From contig NZ_FNJM01000001.1 in the NCBI RefSeq assembly GCF_900104115.1, positions 966,257 through 1,030,256 of the forward strand: a stretch of DNA of 64,000 nt, read 5' to 3'. Within the stretch, counting starts at the first letter, position 1; every line of letters starts with the position of its first letter. The position numbers and the translations under genes were made by a program. Shown here one piece after another: positions 52,389 to 60,864 of the stretch. Source of the stretch: Clostridium gasigenes. GTDB taxonomy: Bacteria > Bacillota > Clostridia > Clostridiales > Clostridiaceae. The notes under the pieces were generated by a model that worked only from the letters and a program-made list of their open reading frames with translations, ran no database searches and was not told the DNA's origin.

Positions 52389-52562
52389 ATGCCAAATGTG
52401 AAGACTATATTAAATGATATTGAAAAGTTACCTTTACATCAGGAAGAACAAATGCTATCAACTTTAGAAGAAATTCTTGTCTTAGGTTCGCAAGTAGAAC
52501 AAGAAGTTAAATAACTTAGATTTTCTAAGGAGAAAGTATTCCCTCTTTGTAGATTTGAAACT
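52389..52562 (+). pseudogene. IS1595-family transposase, N-terminal relic
   Basis: ATG 52389 starts PNVKTILNDIEKLPLHQEEQ and LSTLEEILVLGSQVEQEVK, then TAA at 52512-52514, where the family continues; LRFSKEKVFPLC follows in frame. This is the conserved N-terminus of IS1595-type transposases before the zinc ribbon. The rest is absent. The gap 52563-52824 shows no gene. Confidence 0.75.
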
Positions 52563-52824
52563 ATATCAAGTTATTTAAATGGCTTCAATTGTTCGATACA
52601 GATAAGGAAATCATAAATGTTAAAAATTTTATGGTTCAAAGTAATGTAGAATATTAATATACAAAAGTAATTCTTTTTAAAAACAGAGAACCAATATATG
52701 TATAACTTGCCATATGTTTTTAAATTATGTTATGATAAATGCAATATAAAACTATAATACAATTAACAATTGTAGCAAAAACTAACTAAGTGTATTTATA
52801 TTTTGTGAGTAAGGAGGGAGTGCA

Positions 52825-53457
52825 ATGGAGACATTATTTTGGAATATAGCAGGAGAATATAATAAGGATACATGGATATTTCAGATTGCTATTTTTTTAA
52901 TAGAACTATTTATTATATTTTTGATATATAATAAACCATCAAAAATTATAATTTTATGCGAAAAAATCTTTTTGGCTATATGTTTTACATGGATTGCAGT
53001 AGTTTATTTTATTTTGCATGGTTCATCTGAATTTAATAATGTATTAAACGCAATTCCTTTTGGAATTGTAGCATTATTATGGATTGTTGATATATTTGTA
53101 AATAAAGTTAAGTTTACAAGAAACAAGAGGTATGACAAAATAGTCAGTATACTTTATGTTATATGGTTCACTTTTCCTATTTTTAGTTTTCTGATAGGAA
53201 GAGAATGGCCAAAAATGTTTGGTATAATTTTTCCTTGTAATTTAATTACTTTTACATTAATTCTTTTGATTTCTTATTCAAAAAATGTAAATTACATTTT
53301 ACTTATAATATTGATAGCATTAGCAGTTCCTGGTGGATTTATTAATGTATTTGAATTTGGAGTATGGGAAGATATTATTATGATTTTTGTTGGTATTGTT
53401 GCAACTGTAATTTTCAGTAAAATTATATTTGAAAAACATCAATGTAAAAGAAATTAA
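52825..53457 (+). CDS. DUF6064-like integral membrane protein
   Basis: The 210-aa protein starts METLFWNIAGEYNKDTW and has about seven hydrophobic helices. It fits the uncharacterised DUF6064 membrane family as I remember it. AAGGAGGGAG sits directly before the ATG. It stands alone between two IS1595 relics. Function unknown. Confidence 0.7.
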   Translation: METLFWNIAGEYNKDTWIFQIAIFLIELFIIFLIYNKPSKIIILCEKIFLAICFTWIAVVYFILHGSSEFNNVLNAIPFGIVALLWIVDIFVNKVKFTRNKRYDKIVSILYVIWFTFPIFSFLIGREWPKMFGIIFPCNLITFTLILLISYSKNVNYILLIILIALAVPGGFINVFEFGVWEDIIMIFVGIVATVIFSKIIFEKHQCKRN

Positions 53458-53501
53458 AATTTGATTTTAAAAATATAAATATTTTTACTGTAAAATAAAA
53501 A

Positions 53502-53547
53502 GAGGATATCTATTTCAATGGTTTTAGTATCATTAATAGATATCCTC
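53502..53547. repeat. dispersed hairpin repeat, copy C
   Basis: GAGGATATCTATT (53502-53514) pairs with AATAGATATCCTC (53535-53547) around TCAATGGTTTTAGTATCATT, which can pair further. This is the best formed copy and could act as terminator for the DUF6064 gene. Confidence 0.85.
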
Positions 53548-53608
53548 ACTCTTTATAATATTTAGATTCTATTACGCCTTAATATAACTATTTAATTATA
53601 TAGAGGAA

Positions 53609-53836
53609 ATGATTACGTTAGGTACTTCTAAAATTTCGCTTAATGAAAATTTTAAGGAGTCCATATTTAGTAAGGGTGAACACTATTCGCATTGTCAATC
53701 CCTCGCTATTATTAAGAACGGAAAGTTAAATGAGCGTTGAAGATATGTATGTAAAGAGTGTAATAAATCATTCAATGATTTAACTAAATCTTCTTTACCT
53801 TACACCAAATTACCTTTAGCAAAATGGTTTAAATAG
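53609..53836 (+). pseudogene. IS1595-like transposase, N-terminal zinc-ribbon relic
   Basis: ATG 53609 (GAGGA upstream) begins MITLGTSKISLNENFKESIF, then SKGEHYSHCQSLAIIKNGKLNER, a TGA in place of the usual Lys/Gln codon, and RYVCKECNKSFNDLTKSSLPY. This matches the zinc-ribbon N-terminus of IS1595 relatives but is a different subgroup from the relic at 52389. It stops at 53836 with the catalytic domain missing. Confidence 0.8.
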
Positions 53837-53917
53837 TATATAATTAATATATATGCTATTTAATAATTGTATTATATTATATAATACCTTTATTATTGAT
53901 AAGGAGGAAAAGATTAA

Positions 53918-54100
53918 ATGAAAAACAAAAATGTATTTATGATGAGCTTAATTATAATGATAATTACGATAATATGTATGGGGATTAACTGGTTTATATC
54001 ACCATTCTCTGATGTTGCAATAAGAGTTATAGGTGGCATAATGCTTATTGATTTATTTTTTTTAAGTTATAGCACTGTAAAATTAAAAAGCAACAGTTAG
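53918..54100 (+). CDS. small membrane protein, 60 aa
   Basis: The protein MKNKNVFMMSLIIMIITIIC continues with two hydrophobic segments separated by a short loop (WFISPFSDVAIR) and a basic tail KLKSNS. AAGGAGG lies 10 bases before the ATG, which supports real translation. No family recognised. It follows an IS1595 relic and precedes a degenerate hairpin repeat. Confidence 0.7.
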   Translation: MKNKNVFMMSLIIMIITIICMGINWFISPFSDVAIRVIGGIMLIDLFFLSYSTVKLKSNS

Positions 54101-54129
54101 TAATGTGGATTTTATAAATTATGTGAGAA

Positions 54130-54182
54130 TAGTCATAATGGTTTTAGTCCCACTATACCTATCCTCAATCTTTATAATAATG
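54130..54182. repeat. dispersed hairpin repeat, copy D (partial)
   Basis: AATGGTTTTAGTCCCACTA and ATCCTCAATCTTTATAATAA match the centre and right flank of copy E (59698), but the left arm is degraded, so the stem no longer forms well. Confidence 0.55.
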
Positions 54183-54208
54183 TTTTTGCTCTCCTATATT
54201 AATAACTA

Positions 54209-54697
54209 TTAATATATTGTTACTTTTTCTACTTCCCTTAGCCCTGCTGTTTTGTGATACTTCATATTATAATTGAAATTTCCAAGTGCATCTGAAGGAT
54301 CAATTAATTCAAAGATTAATTGATCTAAAGTTTTTCTATCCAATACAACCGATAAAATAATAATATCATTATTAAAACCTGTTGATGTATTAAGCATATT
54401 ATCAACATCATAAACTACAACTTTATCAACTGGTAAGAGAGCCATAATATCTCACGAAATTCTTATAGCACAGCTACATACATAATCCTGAACAAGTTCA
54501 TAATATCTAGTTTTAGTCATAGCTTTCTTTGATAATTTTCCTGTCTTTGTCAATGATAAAATATCTTTAGGAACAACACTATCAGATTTAACTCTAAACT
54601 CCACTTCTATAGAACTGATGTCATTAGCACCAAATTCAAGTAAACCATCTAATGGATTCATTTCTTTAATAACATTAGGCCATGTTAAAAAATAGTG
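54209..54697 (-). pseudogene. hypothetical gene with internal stop
   Basis: One minus-strand frame is open from 54697 to 54209 apart from a TGA at about 54450 (AIRIS-stop-DIMALLPVDKVVVYD). The first part has WPNVIKEMNPLDGLLEFGAN and LVQDYVCSCAIRIS; the second has NTSTGFNNDIIILSVVLDR. The two parts form one continuous protein-like sequence, with the TGA probably replacing an Arg codon. There is no start codon at the 5' end, so the gene is also truncated. I do not recognise the family. Confidence 0.6.
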
Positions 54698-54752
54698 TTA
54701 ATAATTTTACAATTTTTAAGAAATCTAGAAGCACCTTCCTTTAGTTTTAATT

Positions 54753-54896
54753 TCAATAAAATTTATATCTGTTTGTTTTTATTTTTAAACTTACCTTATC
54801 TGTTATTGTATATTCTTTATCAACTTTATAATAAACTGCCATACTTAATAACATTGGTACTACTATAAACAATGACTTAATTAATAAATCTAACAT
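54753..54896 (-). CDS. small membrane protein, 47 aa
   Basis: MLDLLIKSLFIVVPMLLSMA is followed by a charged tail with KVDKEYTITDKVSLKIKTNR, giving one or two membrane segments. AAGGGGGAAGGG lies directly before the ATG at 54896. The strong site supports expression, but no family is known. A longer frame starting at 54944 has no ribosome binding site. Confidence 0.5.
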   Translation of the reverse strand: MLDLLIKSLFIVVPMLLSMAVYYKVDKEYTITDKVSLKIKTNRYKFY

Positions 54897-55265
54897 ACCC
54901 TTCCCCCTTAAAACACAATTATTTAGACGCATAAATCTTAACATAGTGTGCCTATTAACTTATCCAACATAGTAATGTAATTATTTAAACCAGTACATGT
55001 AGTTAGCAATATATTTTGCTACTACACTGTGAAAACTATATGTCTGTTCATATTATACAATATTTATTTTATTTTGTATAAATACCTATGTTTTGTTTGT
55101 ATTTCCTTATTTTCATATTAACATCTACTATAAATTATATTTAAAACTAAAAATTATATACAAATATAGTTTTATAATGCTTTTATTGTAATATTCTCTA
55201 TAAAGTTGTATAATTTTTAATATACATATTACTTTACATTGTATAATTTAGGGGGAAACATATTA

Positions 55266-56570
55266 ATGAAAAAAACTAAACTAAAATTAATTACTTTAAC
55301 AATAACTATATCTATCTTCTCAAACTCTTTAACTGCATTCGCACATCCAGGAAAAACAGATTCTAATGGTGGTCATAAGGATAATAAAAATGCTTCTGGC
55401 CTAGGAAGTTATCATTATCATCATGGTATGGGTCCTCACTTACATCCAGGTGGCGTATGTGAGTTTACTACTAATTCTAGTAATGAGGCTTCAGTCAATC
55501 AAGAAAAGGCTTATAAAGAACAGCTAGAAAAAGATAAAGGTTATGATCAAGGCTATAATGACTCCTTAGTTGAAAAACCAAGTACACCTTCATCATCTAG
55601 TTCATCTTTTTCTACTGGATATTCTCTAGGGTATTCCAAAGGTGTACAAGTATTAAATGATGAAAAAGCTTCAGTAACAGAAATAGCTAAGTCTAATGGA
55701 ATCAAGGATGGCTACGCTGGAAGCAGTAATCAATCTTCATCATATTCAGATAAACATAAATCAGTTTATACAACTCAATATGCTTTATCTCATAAGGAAG
55801 GATTAGATAAAAGAAATGTAGAAATATCTACCACTAAGACTAAAGGAAAATCCTTAGGTATAGAAGATGGATATAATAAAATTACTAAAGAATCATTGAA
55901 TTATGAAGGAAATTATTTAGATGAGTTTACAGGATCATACAAAGAGGGTTATAGCGAAGGCGAAAAAAATATTGATGCTGATATGTTGACGCAGTCTATA
56001 GAATCATATATAAGTGGTTTGAAAAATGAAGAATTTGATGAAATAGCTTATACTAATACACATATAAAAAATGCTGCATTAGAATCACATAAAGAAGCTA
56101 TTGATGTCTTTAATAATTTTCTTAAAGACGTGCCTATGCTTGGAGAATCTTTAGAAGACTTTTCACTTTACGCTGAAGAAAATGATAAAATTAAAATTGG
56201 TAATACTGATATTGATGACAGTACATTTATTTCTATAAATGATAAATCAAAAAAGAAAGTTACTGATATTAGCTTCTTTATAAATGCTATTGAAGAAAAT
56301 GGATACACTAAAGAAACTACCTCTGCATTAATTGAATCATTCTTAAGTAAAGACTTTATAGATTCCTATACTACAAAGTCATCTTATCAGAGATCTAACG
56401 ATGACTTTACTTATGATATATATAATTTAAAGCGAAATAATAAAATAAGTAAATCGGCTCCAAAGAAAATATCTATAATTACAATTTCTAAAGATAATAT
56501 GGTTCAAGAAGTAAAAATACTAAATAAAGAACCTAAAGACATAAAAAAATATAAAAAGATAAAAGCATAA
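55266..56570 (+). CDS. secreted YHYH-domain protein with Gly-Tyr repeats
   Basis: The 434-aa protein has a signal peptide ending TAFA, then HPGKTDSNGGHKDNKNASG and SYHYHHGMGPHLHPGGVC, the YHYH motif with many His. The middle contains repeated GY-x-GY units (GYDQGYNDSL, GYSLGYSKG, GIEDGYNK, GSYKEGYSEGE). The C-terminal 150 residues are soluble and unfamiliar. The ATG at 55266 follows AGGGGGAAA; a TTG at 55239 would precede that site. It is likely exported and may bind metal through the His-rich part. The 320-bp upstream gap shows only AT-rich DNA. Confidence 0.78.
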   Translation: MKKTKLKLITLTITISIFSNSLTAFAHPGKTDSNGGHKDNKNASGLGSYHYHHGMGPHLHPGGVCEFTTNSSNEASVNQEKAYKEQLEKDKGYDQGYNDSLVEKPSTPSSSSSSFSTGYSLGYSKGVQVLNDEKASVTEIAKSNGIKDGYAGSSNQSSSYSDKHKSVYTTQYALSHKEGLDKRNVEISTTKTKGKSLGIEDGYNKITKESLNYEGNYLDEFTGSYKEGYSEGEKNIDADMLTQSIESYISGLKNEEFDEIAYTNTHIKNAALESHKEAIDVFNNFLKDVPMLGESLEDFSLYAEENDKIKIGNTDIDDSTFISINDKSKKKVTDISFFINAIEENGYTKETTSALIESFLSKDFIDSYTTKSSYQRSNDDFTYDIYNLKRNNKISKSAPKKISIITISKDNMVQEVKILNKEPKDIKKYKKIKA

Positions 56571-56600
56571 AATTTGTAAATTTTATCTTGAAATATAAAA

Positions 56601-56634
56601 GCAGATAAACTTGTATAAAAACAAATTTATCTGC
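56601..56634. terminator. bidirectional terminator
   Basis: GCAGATAAA (56601-56609) pairs with TTTATCTGC (56626-56634), with A run before and T run after. It separates the convergent YHYH and NERD genes. Confidence 0.85.
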
Positions 56635-56651
56635 TTTTCCATTACTAACTT

Positions 56652-57269
56652 CTACCTATTATCCCGGCTCTTTGCCTTTACCATTTTCACATGATCTCTT
56701 CTCAATTTTTTATCGGTTATATTTGCATTAGATAATGTTTTATAAACATAACTAATATCTTCTGATGTTAATTTTATATCATTACCAAATTTCAATATAA
56801 ACTTCTTTAAATCATTAAGATATATTACCGGTGTGATTACTGTAAGTTTTTTTAATTTACACCTATATCCAAATACAATTACTGAATGTAGTGAATCTTT
56901 ATATTTTTCGTCTATAATTTTTTCAATTGCCTTAACATGTCCATAGTTCTGTCTTATTGGATTAAAGAATCTGCTTTTTTTCTTATAAATTGTTTGAGTC
57001 CAGTATTTAGATTTTTCATCACCAAATATCCAACCATCATAATTTTTAGTTTCTATAACAAATACTCCTTTTCTTCCAATTAAAACATGATCTATTTGCG
57101 TAGTTCCAGTTTCTGTTTTCAGCATAATATCATGTAAAACTTCATACTCATCAATTTTTGCTAACACGCTATTAACTTGACTTTCTCCTATATACCCCTT
57201 TATGTTAGGCTCAAATACTTTTAGTATCATAATTATTATAAATAGTATTATTACCATTACGATTTCCAC
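56652..57269 (-). CDS. NERD-domain protein with N-terminal membrane anchor
   Basis: The 205-aa protein begins with one hydrophobic segment (MVIILFIIIMILKVF) and then a NERD nuclease-related domain: GYIGESQVNSVL, LHDIMLKTETGTTQIDHVLIGRKGVFVIETKNYDGWIFG (D..E.K catalytic pattern) and NPIRQNYGHVKAIEKII. NERD domains are linked to DNA processing. The role is not known. GGGACGGCA precedes the ATG. It lies 175 bp after the second NERD gene, with hairpin-forming sequence between. Confidence 0.85.
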   Translation of the reverse strand: MEIVMVIILFIIIMILKVFEPNIKGYIGESQVNSVLAKIDEYEVLHDIMLKTETGTTQIDHVLIGRKGVFVIETKNYDGWIFGDEKSKYWTQTIYKKKSRFFNPIRQNYGHVKAIEKIIDEKYKDSLHSVIVFGYRCKLKKLTVITPVIYLNDLKKFILKFGNDIKLTSEDISYVYKTLSNANITDKKLRRDHVKMVKAKSRDNR

Positions 57270-57444
57270 ATTGCCGTCCCCTCTCTACTTCGTATGTTTC
57301 TCCATCTGCATCTATTATTGCCGATATTTTTTATACCTTACCATGGTGCCGTGGAGGTAATGCCAATCGTTTAAATCCTTTATTTTCCATTTTAAGCAAG
57401 TCACAGTTATCCTTGTGACGGATAACTCGCTGAGGTCCCTCTAA

Positions 57445-58584
57445 CTATACAACATTTATTATATCTATTATGCTGTCCCCATACTTTTCAACTTTTATTG
57501 GTCCAAATCCTCGTACTTTCATTAATTCTTCTTTATTTTTAGGCTTTATTTTTATAATTTCTCCTAAGGTTTCATTGTTATATATAAAATATGGGCTTAC
57601 TTTTTCTGATCTTGCCATACTGGTTCTATACTCTTTTAGTTTATTTATTAATATATCACTTGATTCTGAACTTATAACCTGTTTTTCTGATAACTTATAT
57701 TCACTATCTTTTTTAGTGATTTTTTTTATCAGTTCTTCTACTATTTTTTCTTCATCTATTTCAATTTTTTTATACTCTATTTTATTTGCTTTAAATTCAT
57801 TAATTACAACTTCAGCCGCTTCATTATTTCCAATGAAATCTTCCTCAGTTAATGAGTATTTTTTATTATAATCTATATGTATGTTTTTATTATTAATAAT
57901 TAGAAAATCCGCTACTTCCTTCATTCTATGTTCCAACATTTCACTGTCTTTATGTACTTTTAATTTTTCATTTAAAATTTCAGTTAACTGATCATATCTA
58001 AATATCTCATCCTTAATTTTTTTAGATGCTTTAGTTTTATTTACTATACTCTTTGGATTTGCTATTACAACACCTGATATAATAGGCGTATTTCTTATTT
58101 TACCATTTTTCATTAATATTTCTTTTAGTATTCTCACATGTCTATCATTTTGTGCTATTGGACTGTATATTCCCTCTTTTTTTATACCCTTACTGTAGTT
58201 ATTTTTTATACTTCTAATAAAGTCACCACATTCATTAATTAAAATATCCCCATTAAGTTTTTTAGTTTCTAAAATCATTATATACTTATGTGTAATTACT
58301 ACAAAATCTAATTGGGCTGCATAATCGCCATCCTCAATTCTTATATCATGTAGACATATCATTGGAATAAAAGAATTTTTCAATTCATAGTAAACATTCT
58401 TCTCACCACTAATTCCGGCCTTTAAAAAAGCTATGTCCCTATCAATATTCTTTTTCTTATTACTTTTAATCCTACTACTAATATCTATAAGCTCATTTAA
58501 CCAACGATTATCCTCACTAAAATCCTTATAGAAAATTGTATTTTTTATTTCTTTAATTCCTAGTAAACTTTTTATTATTGACAT
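57445..58584 (-). CDS. NERD plus HRDC domain protein
   Basis: The 379-aa protein has a NERD domain at about residues 50-200 (GISGEKNVYYELKN, LHDIRIEDGDYAAQLDFVVITHKYIMILETKKLNGDI, SPIAQNDRHVRILKEIL) and a C-terminal HRDC domain (LINKLKEYRTSMARSEKVSPYFIYNNETLGEI, LMKVRGFGPIKVEKYGD). The HRDC domain binds nucleic acid in RecQ and RNase D. The pair suggests a DNA or RNA processing or defence-linked role, but no partner is evident. GGGGG precedes the ATG. Confidence 0.87.
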   Translation of the reverse strand: MSIIKSLLGIKEIKNTIFYKDFSEDNRWLNELIDISSRIKSNKKKNIDRDIAFLKAGISGEKNVYYELKNSFIPMICLHDIRIEDGDYAAQLDFVVITHKYIMILETKKLNGDILINECGDFIRSIKNNYSKGIKKEGIYSPIAQNDRHVRILKEILMKNGKIRNTPIISGVVIANPKSIVNKTKASKKIKDEIFRYDQLTEILNEKLKVHKDSEMLEHRMKEVADFLIINNKNIHIDYNKKYSLTEEDFIGNNEAAEVVINEFKANKIEYKKIEIDEEKIVEELIKKITKKDSEYKLSEKQVISSESSDILINKLKEYRTSMARSEKVSPYFIYNNETLGEIIKIKPKNKEELMKVRGFGPIKVEKYGDSIIDIINVV

Positions 58585-58798
58585 AATTCCCCCTAAACGA
58601 TTAACTAATACATTAACCTTACCCTCATACTTTTGTAATGCTTAACTCTATTACAATTTATTTATTAAGTTATATTTTTATAAATACTCCATCCAAAATA
58701 AAGCATATATTACCATTATACAATATTTTTGTTATTTTGTATAAGTAACTTAACACTAATCTAATATTGTATTTAAACTAGCTAATTATAAAAAACAC

Positions 58799-58835
58799 GG
58801 TATCTATTTAAATGGTTTTAATACCATTTATGCAT
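58799..58835. repeat. dispersed hairpin repeat, copy F (degenerate)
   Basis: GGTATCTATTTAAATGGTTTTAATACCATTTATGC keeps the left arm and centre of copies C and E; the right arm is lost. It lies in the gap 58585-58941, which has no other feature. Confidence 0.55.
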
Positions 58836-58941
58836 TTTTAGTTTTTTTTTGAATTTTTTGTATATTTTTCTTGATTTTAGTTGTAATAAATTGTATTATA
58901 TAATCAAATAACAAACATCCGTTTGCGTTTTATGAAAATAG

Positions 58942-59646
58942 AATAATCTTTCTCATTTTTTCACTAATATTTATAAAGAATATTTACAAGCAATATTCTT
59001 TATAAATATTAGTAAGGACTATACACCTATTAAGCACCATGGGGATAAGGATGATGTTTTTGTATTATTAACCCTTTCAAAAAATGGGGATAAGGCTGCA
59101 AAAGAATTATTAATAAAAAAATATTATGCTTTAATAGTTTTCCAAACTAAAGGTATTTACTTAAATGGATATACCTTTGATGATTTTGTTCAAACTGGTA
59201 TAGAATCAGTACTTAAGTCAATAAATAACTTTGATATAAGTAAAGGAATTGAAGCTTTTAATTCTTATGTGTTTTTTTCTATAAAAAACAACTTCAACTA
59301 TTTATGCAGAAAAGAAATTAGATACAATGAAGTTTTCAGCTTAAACACCATAGTTAAGGATAATATGGAATCTATGGATCTTATCCCAGATACTAAAATA
59401 TTAGAAGAAGTTATAATTAAAACAATAGCTTCAAAAGAGTTGTTGTTTTCACTGCAACTCCTAGATAAAGAGGAACTTGAACTTGTAAAGTTTCTATACC
59501 TAAATGATGAAACTAGTGAAAAACAATATCTATCAAAATATGCAGAGCTAAAAGAAAAAGACTACTACTATTGTACAACCCTTAAAAAGAGAGCTCTTAA
59601 CAAGCTGAAGTCAGCTATTGGGTGTAACATTTTTCATATTTCCTGA
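58942..59646 (+). CDS. alternative sigma factor, start codon uncertain
   Basis: The frame is open from 58942 to TGA 59646 and from about 59047 encodes KDDVFVLLTLSKNGDKAAK, KYYALIVFQTKGIYLNGYTFDDFVQTG, INNFDISKGIEAFNSYVFFSIKNN and a region-4-like end LKKRALNKLKSAIG. This fits clostridial small sigma-70 factors related to the TcdR/BotR/UviA group or SigH-like proteins. No in-frame ATG precedes region 2. The first ATG, GTG or TTG with full sense is a GTG at 59269, too late. ATT at 59029, 10 bases after AAGGA, is a possible rare start. Otherwise it is a recent pseudogene. Confidence 0.65.
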   Translation, partial: NNLSHFFTNIYKEYLQAIFFINISKDYTPIKHHGDKDDVFVLLTLSKNGDKAAKELLIKKYYALIVFQTKGIYLNGYTFDDFVQTGIESVLKSINNFDISKGIEAFNSYVFFSIKNNFNYLCRKEIRYNEVFSLNTIVKDNMESMDLIPDTKILEEVIIKTIASKELLFSLQLLDKEELELVKFLYLNDETSEKQYLSKYAELKEKDYYYCTTLKKRALNKLKSAIGCNIFHIS

Positions 59647-59657
59647 TACTTATTATC

Positions 59658-59692
59658 TCTTTGATTTTTACACCAAAGGTGGGCAGCGCCAA
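59658..59692 (+). repeat. 35-bp repeat shared with the DUF1659 relic
   Basis: TCTTTGATTTTT followed by one variable base and CACCAAAGGTGGGCAGCGCC also occurs at 63221-63255. It holds two mini-hairpins, CACC-AAA-GGTG and GGC-AGC-GCC. Confidence 0.85.
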
Positions 59693-59697
59693 AAGAC

Positions 59698-59737
59698 GAT
59701 ATCTATTTCAATGGTTGTAGTCCCATTAATAGATATC
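59698..59737. repeat. dispersed hairpin repeat, copy E
   Basis: GATATCTATT (59698-59707) pairs with AATAGATATC (59728-59737); the inner CAATGG can pair with CCATT. It follows the sigma-factor frame and the 35-bp repeat directly. Confidence 0.8.
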
Positions 59738-59842
59738 CTCAATCTTTATAATAATGTTTTGTTTATGTTTCTTTATATAACTGGGAATTTTACAACCCCC
59801 AATAGTGCTGGCATCGACTGAGTTTACGAAGGATGAAGGGGC

Positions 59843-60560
59843 TTACTCCTCTAATCCTTTTGCCCAAAAACTTTCTTTAGCTCTTTCTATTGCTTTGTGT
59901 AGTTTTTCTTGAAATAATTCTTTAGGTGGCAGCAGAGTTAAGTATTGACCAACATGTATTCCACTCTTATCCACTTCAAGCAACTCTATTTCTTCCTCAT
60001 TTTTGCTTGCACATAATATTATAGCAATAGGTGGATTTTCACCCTCATTCATCTCATTCTTTTGAAGCCATCTTAGATATAATTCTACTTGACCTTTATG
60101 TTCCGGTAAAAATTCGCCTAACTTCAGCTCTATTAATACAAGTCGTCTTAATTTTCTGTGATAAAATACTTAACTGCTTTAAATCATTCACAATTGTTAA
60201 TTCTGGTTTTTTAGATATTGCAGTTCTTTCATAAAGCATAGAGTTTATTCTATCCGTTAGAGCTCTTACACTCCAATGTTCATTAATGCACATTGTAATG
60301 TAAAATTCTCTTTTTAAATCATCCTCGATAGTTATAAACTTTAACAAATAGGACCAAGTCAATTTTACAGACAGCGTCTGTAAAATCTTAAAATCTTGAA
60401 TTGTATCATATAATCTGACCATATTAAATAAATTAGCCTCACTATAATCTTTACCATATTCATTTGATAGGTAAACAAGCCTAAACTTATACTCTGGAAA
60501 GTCGATTATTTCATATTGATCTGGAGTGATGTAATTATAGCTGACTGAATTCTTTTTCTG
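59843..60560 (-). pseudogene. DUF1016 (YhcG-type) PD-(D/E)XK nuclease gene, broken
   Basis: On the minus strand, from 60560, one frame reads YNYITPDQYEIIDFPEYKFR, EYGKDYSEANLFNMVRLYD and LTWSYLLKFI, the DUF1016 N-terminal helical part, up to NDLKQLSILSQKI. After a large internal deletion and a frame change the nuclease core continues as RRLVLIELKLGEFLPEHKGQ, VELYLRWLQKNEMNEGENPP and VGQYLTLLPPKELFQEKL to 59843. Both the N-terminus and the region holding the first catalytic residue are missing. It is a decayed member of the family, some of which take part in phage defence. Confidence 0.85.
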
Positions 60561-60809
60561 CTATACAAGCCCTCTACATATTTAAATATTTTAATTCTAG
60601 TTTCCTAAAAAATTATATAAATTTCTTCTTTGTTTATTACCAGTTCAACTTAATGTGTGTACACTTTTATACTAACATGATATTTATCTGAGTTTAGGGT
60701 CAATTCGACTATATTTGTCATATTATGAATTAGATATGTATCCCTATAATTGAACTCATATCTTCCAGAGAACTCCATTGTATGTAAACTACTATTCTTT
60801 AAATATGGA

Positions 60810-60857
60810 TTAAAAATAAATAAACAGGAGTGATTAAAAATAAATAAACAGGAGTGA
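60810..60857 (+). repeat. 24-bp tandem duplication containing the ribosome binding site
   Basis: TTAAAAATAAATAAACAGGA plus GTGA occurs at 60810-60833 and again at 60834-60857. Each unit has AGGAG. The second lies 8-9 bases before the oxidase ATG. The 304-bp gap before it (60561-60864) shows nothing else I can support. Confidence 0.9.
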
Positions 60858-60864
60858 TTAAAAA

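Noticed and set aside
57330..57440. Possible c-di-GMP or similar riboswitch between the NERD genes
   Set aside because: Short hairpins such as GTTATCC/GGATAAC are present, but no conserved core of any known class is visible and the gap follows a gene end.
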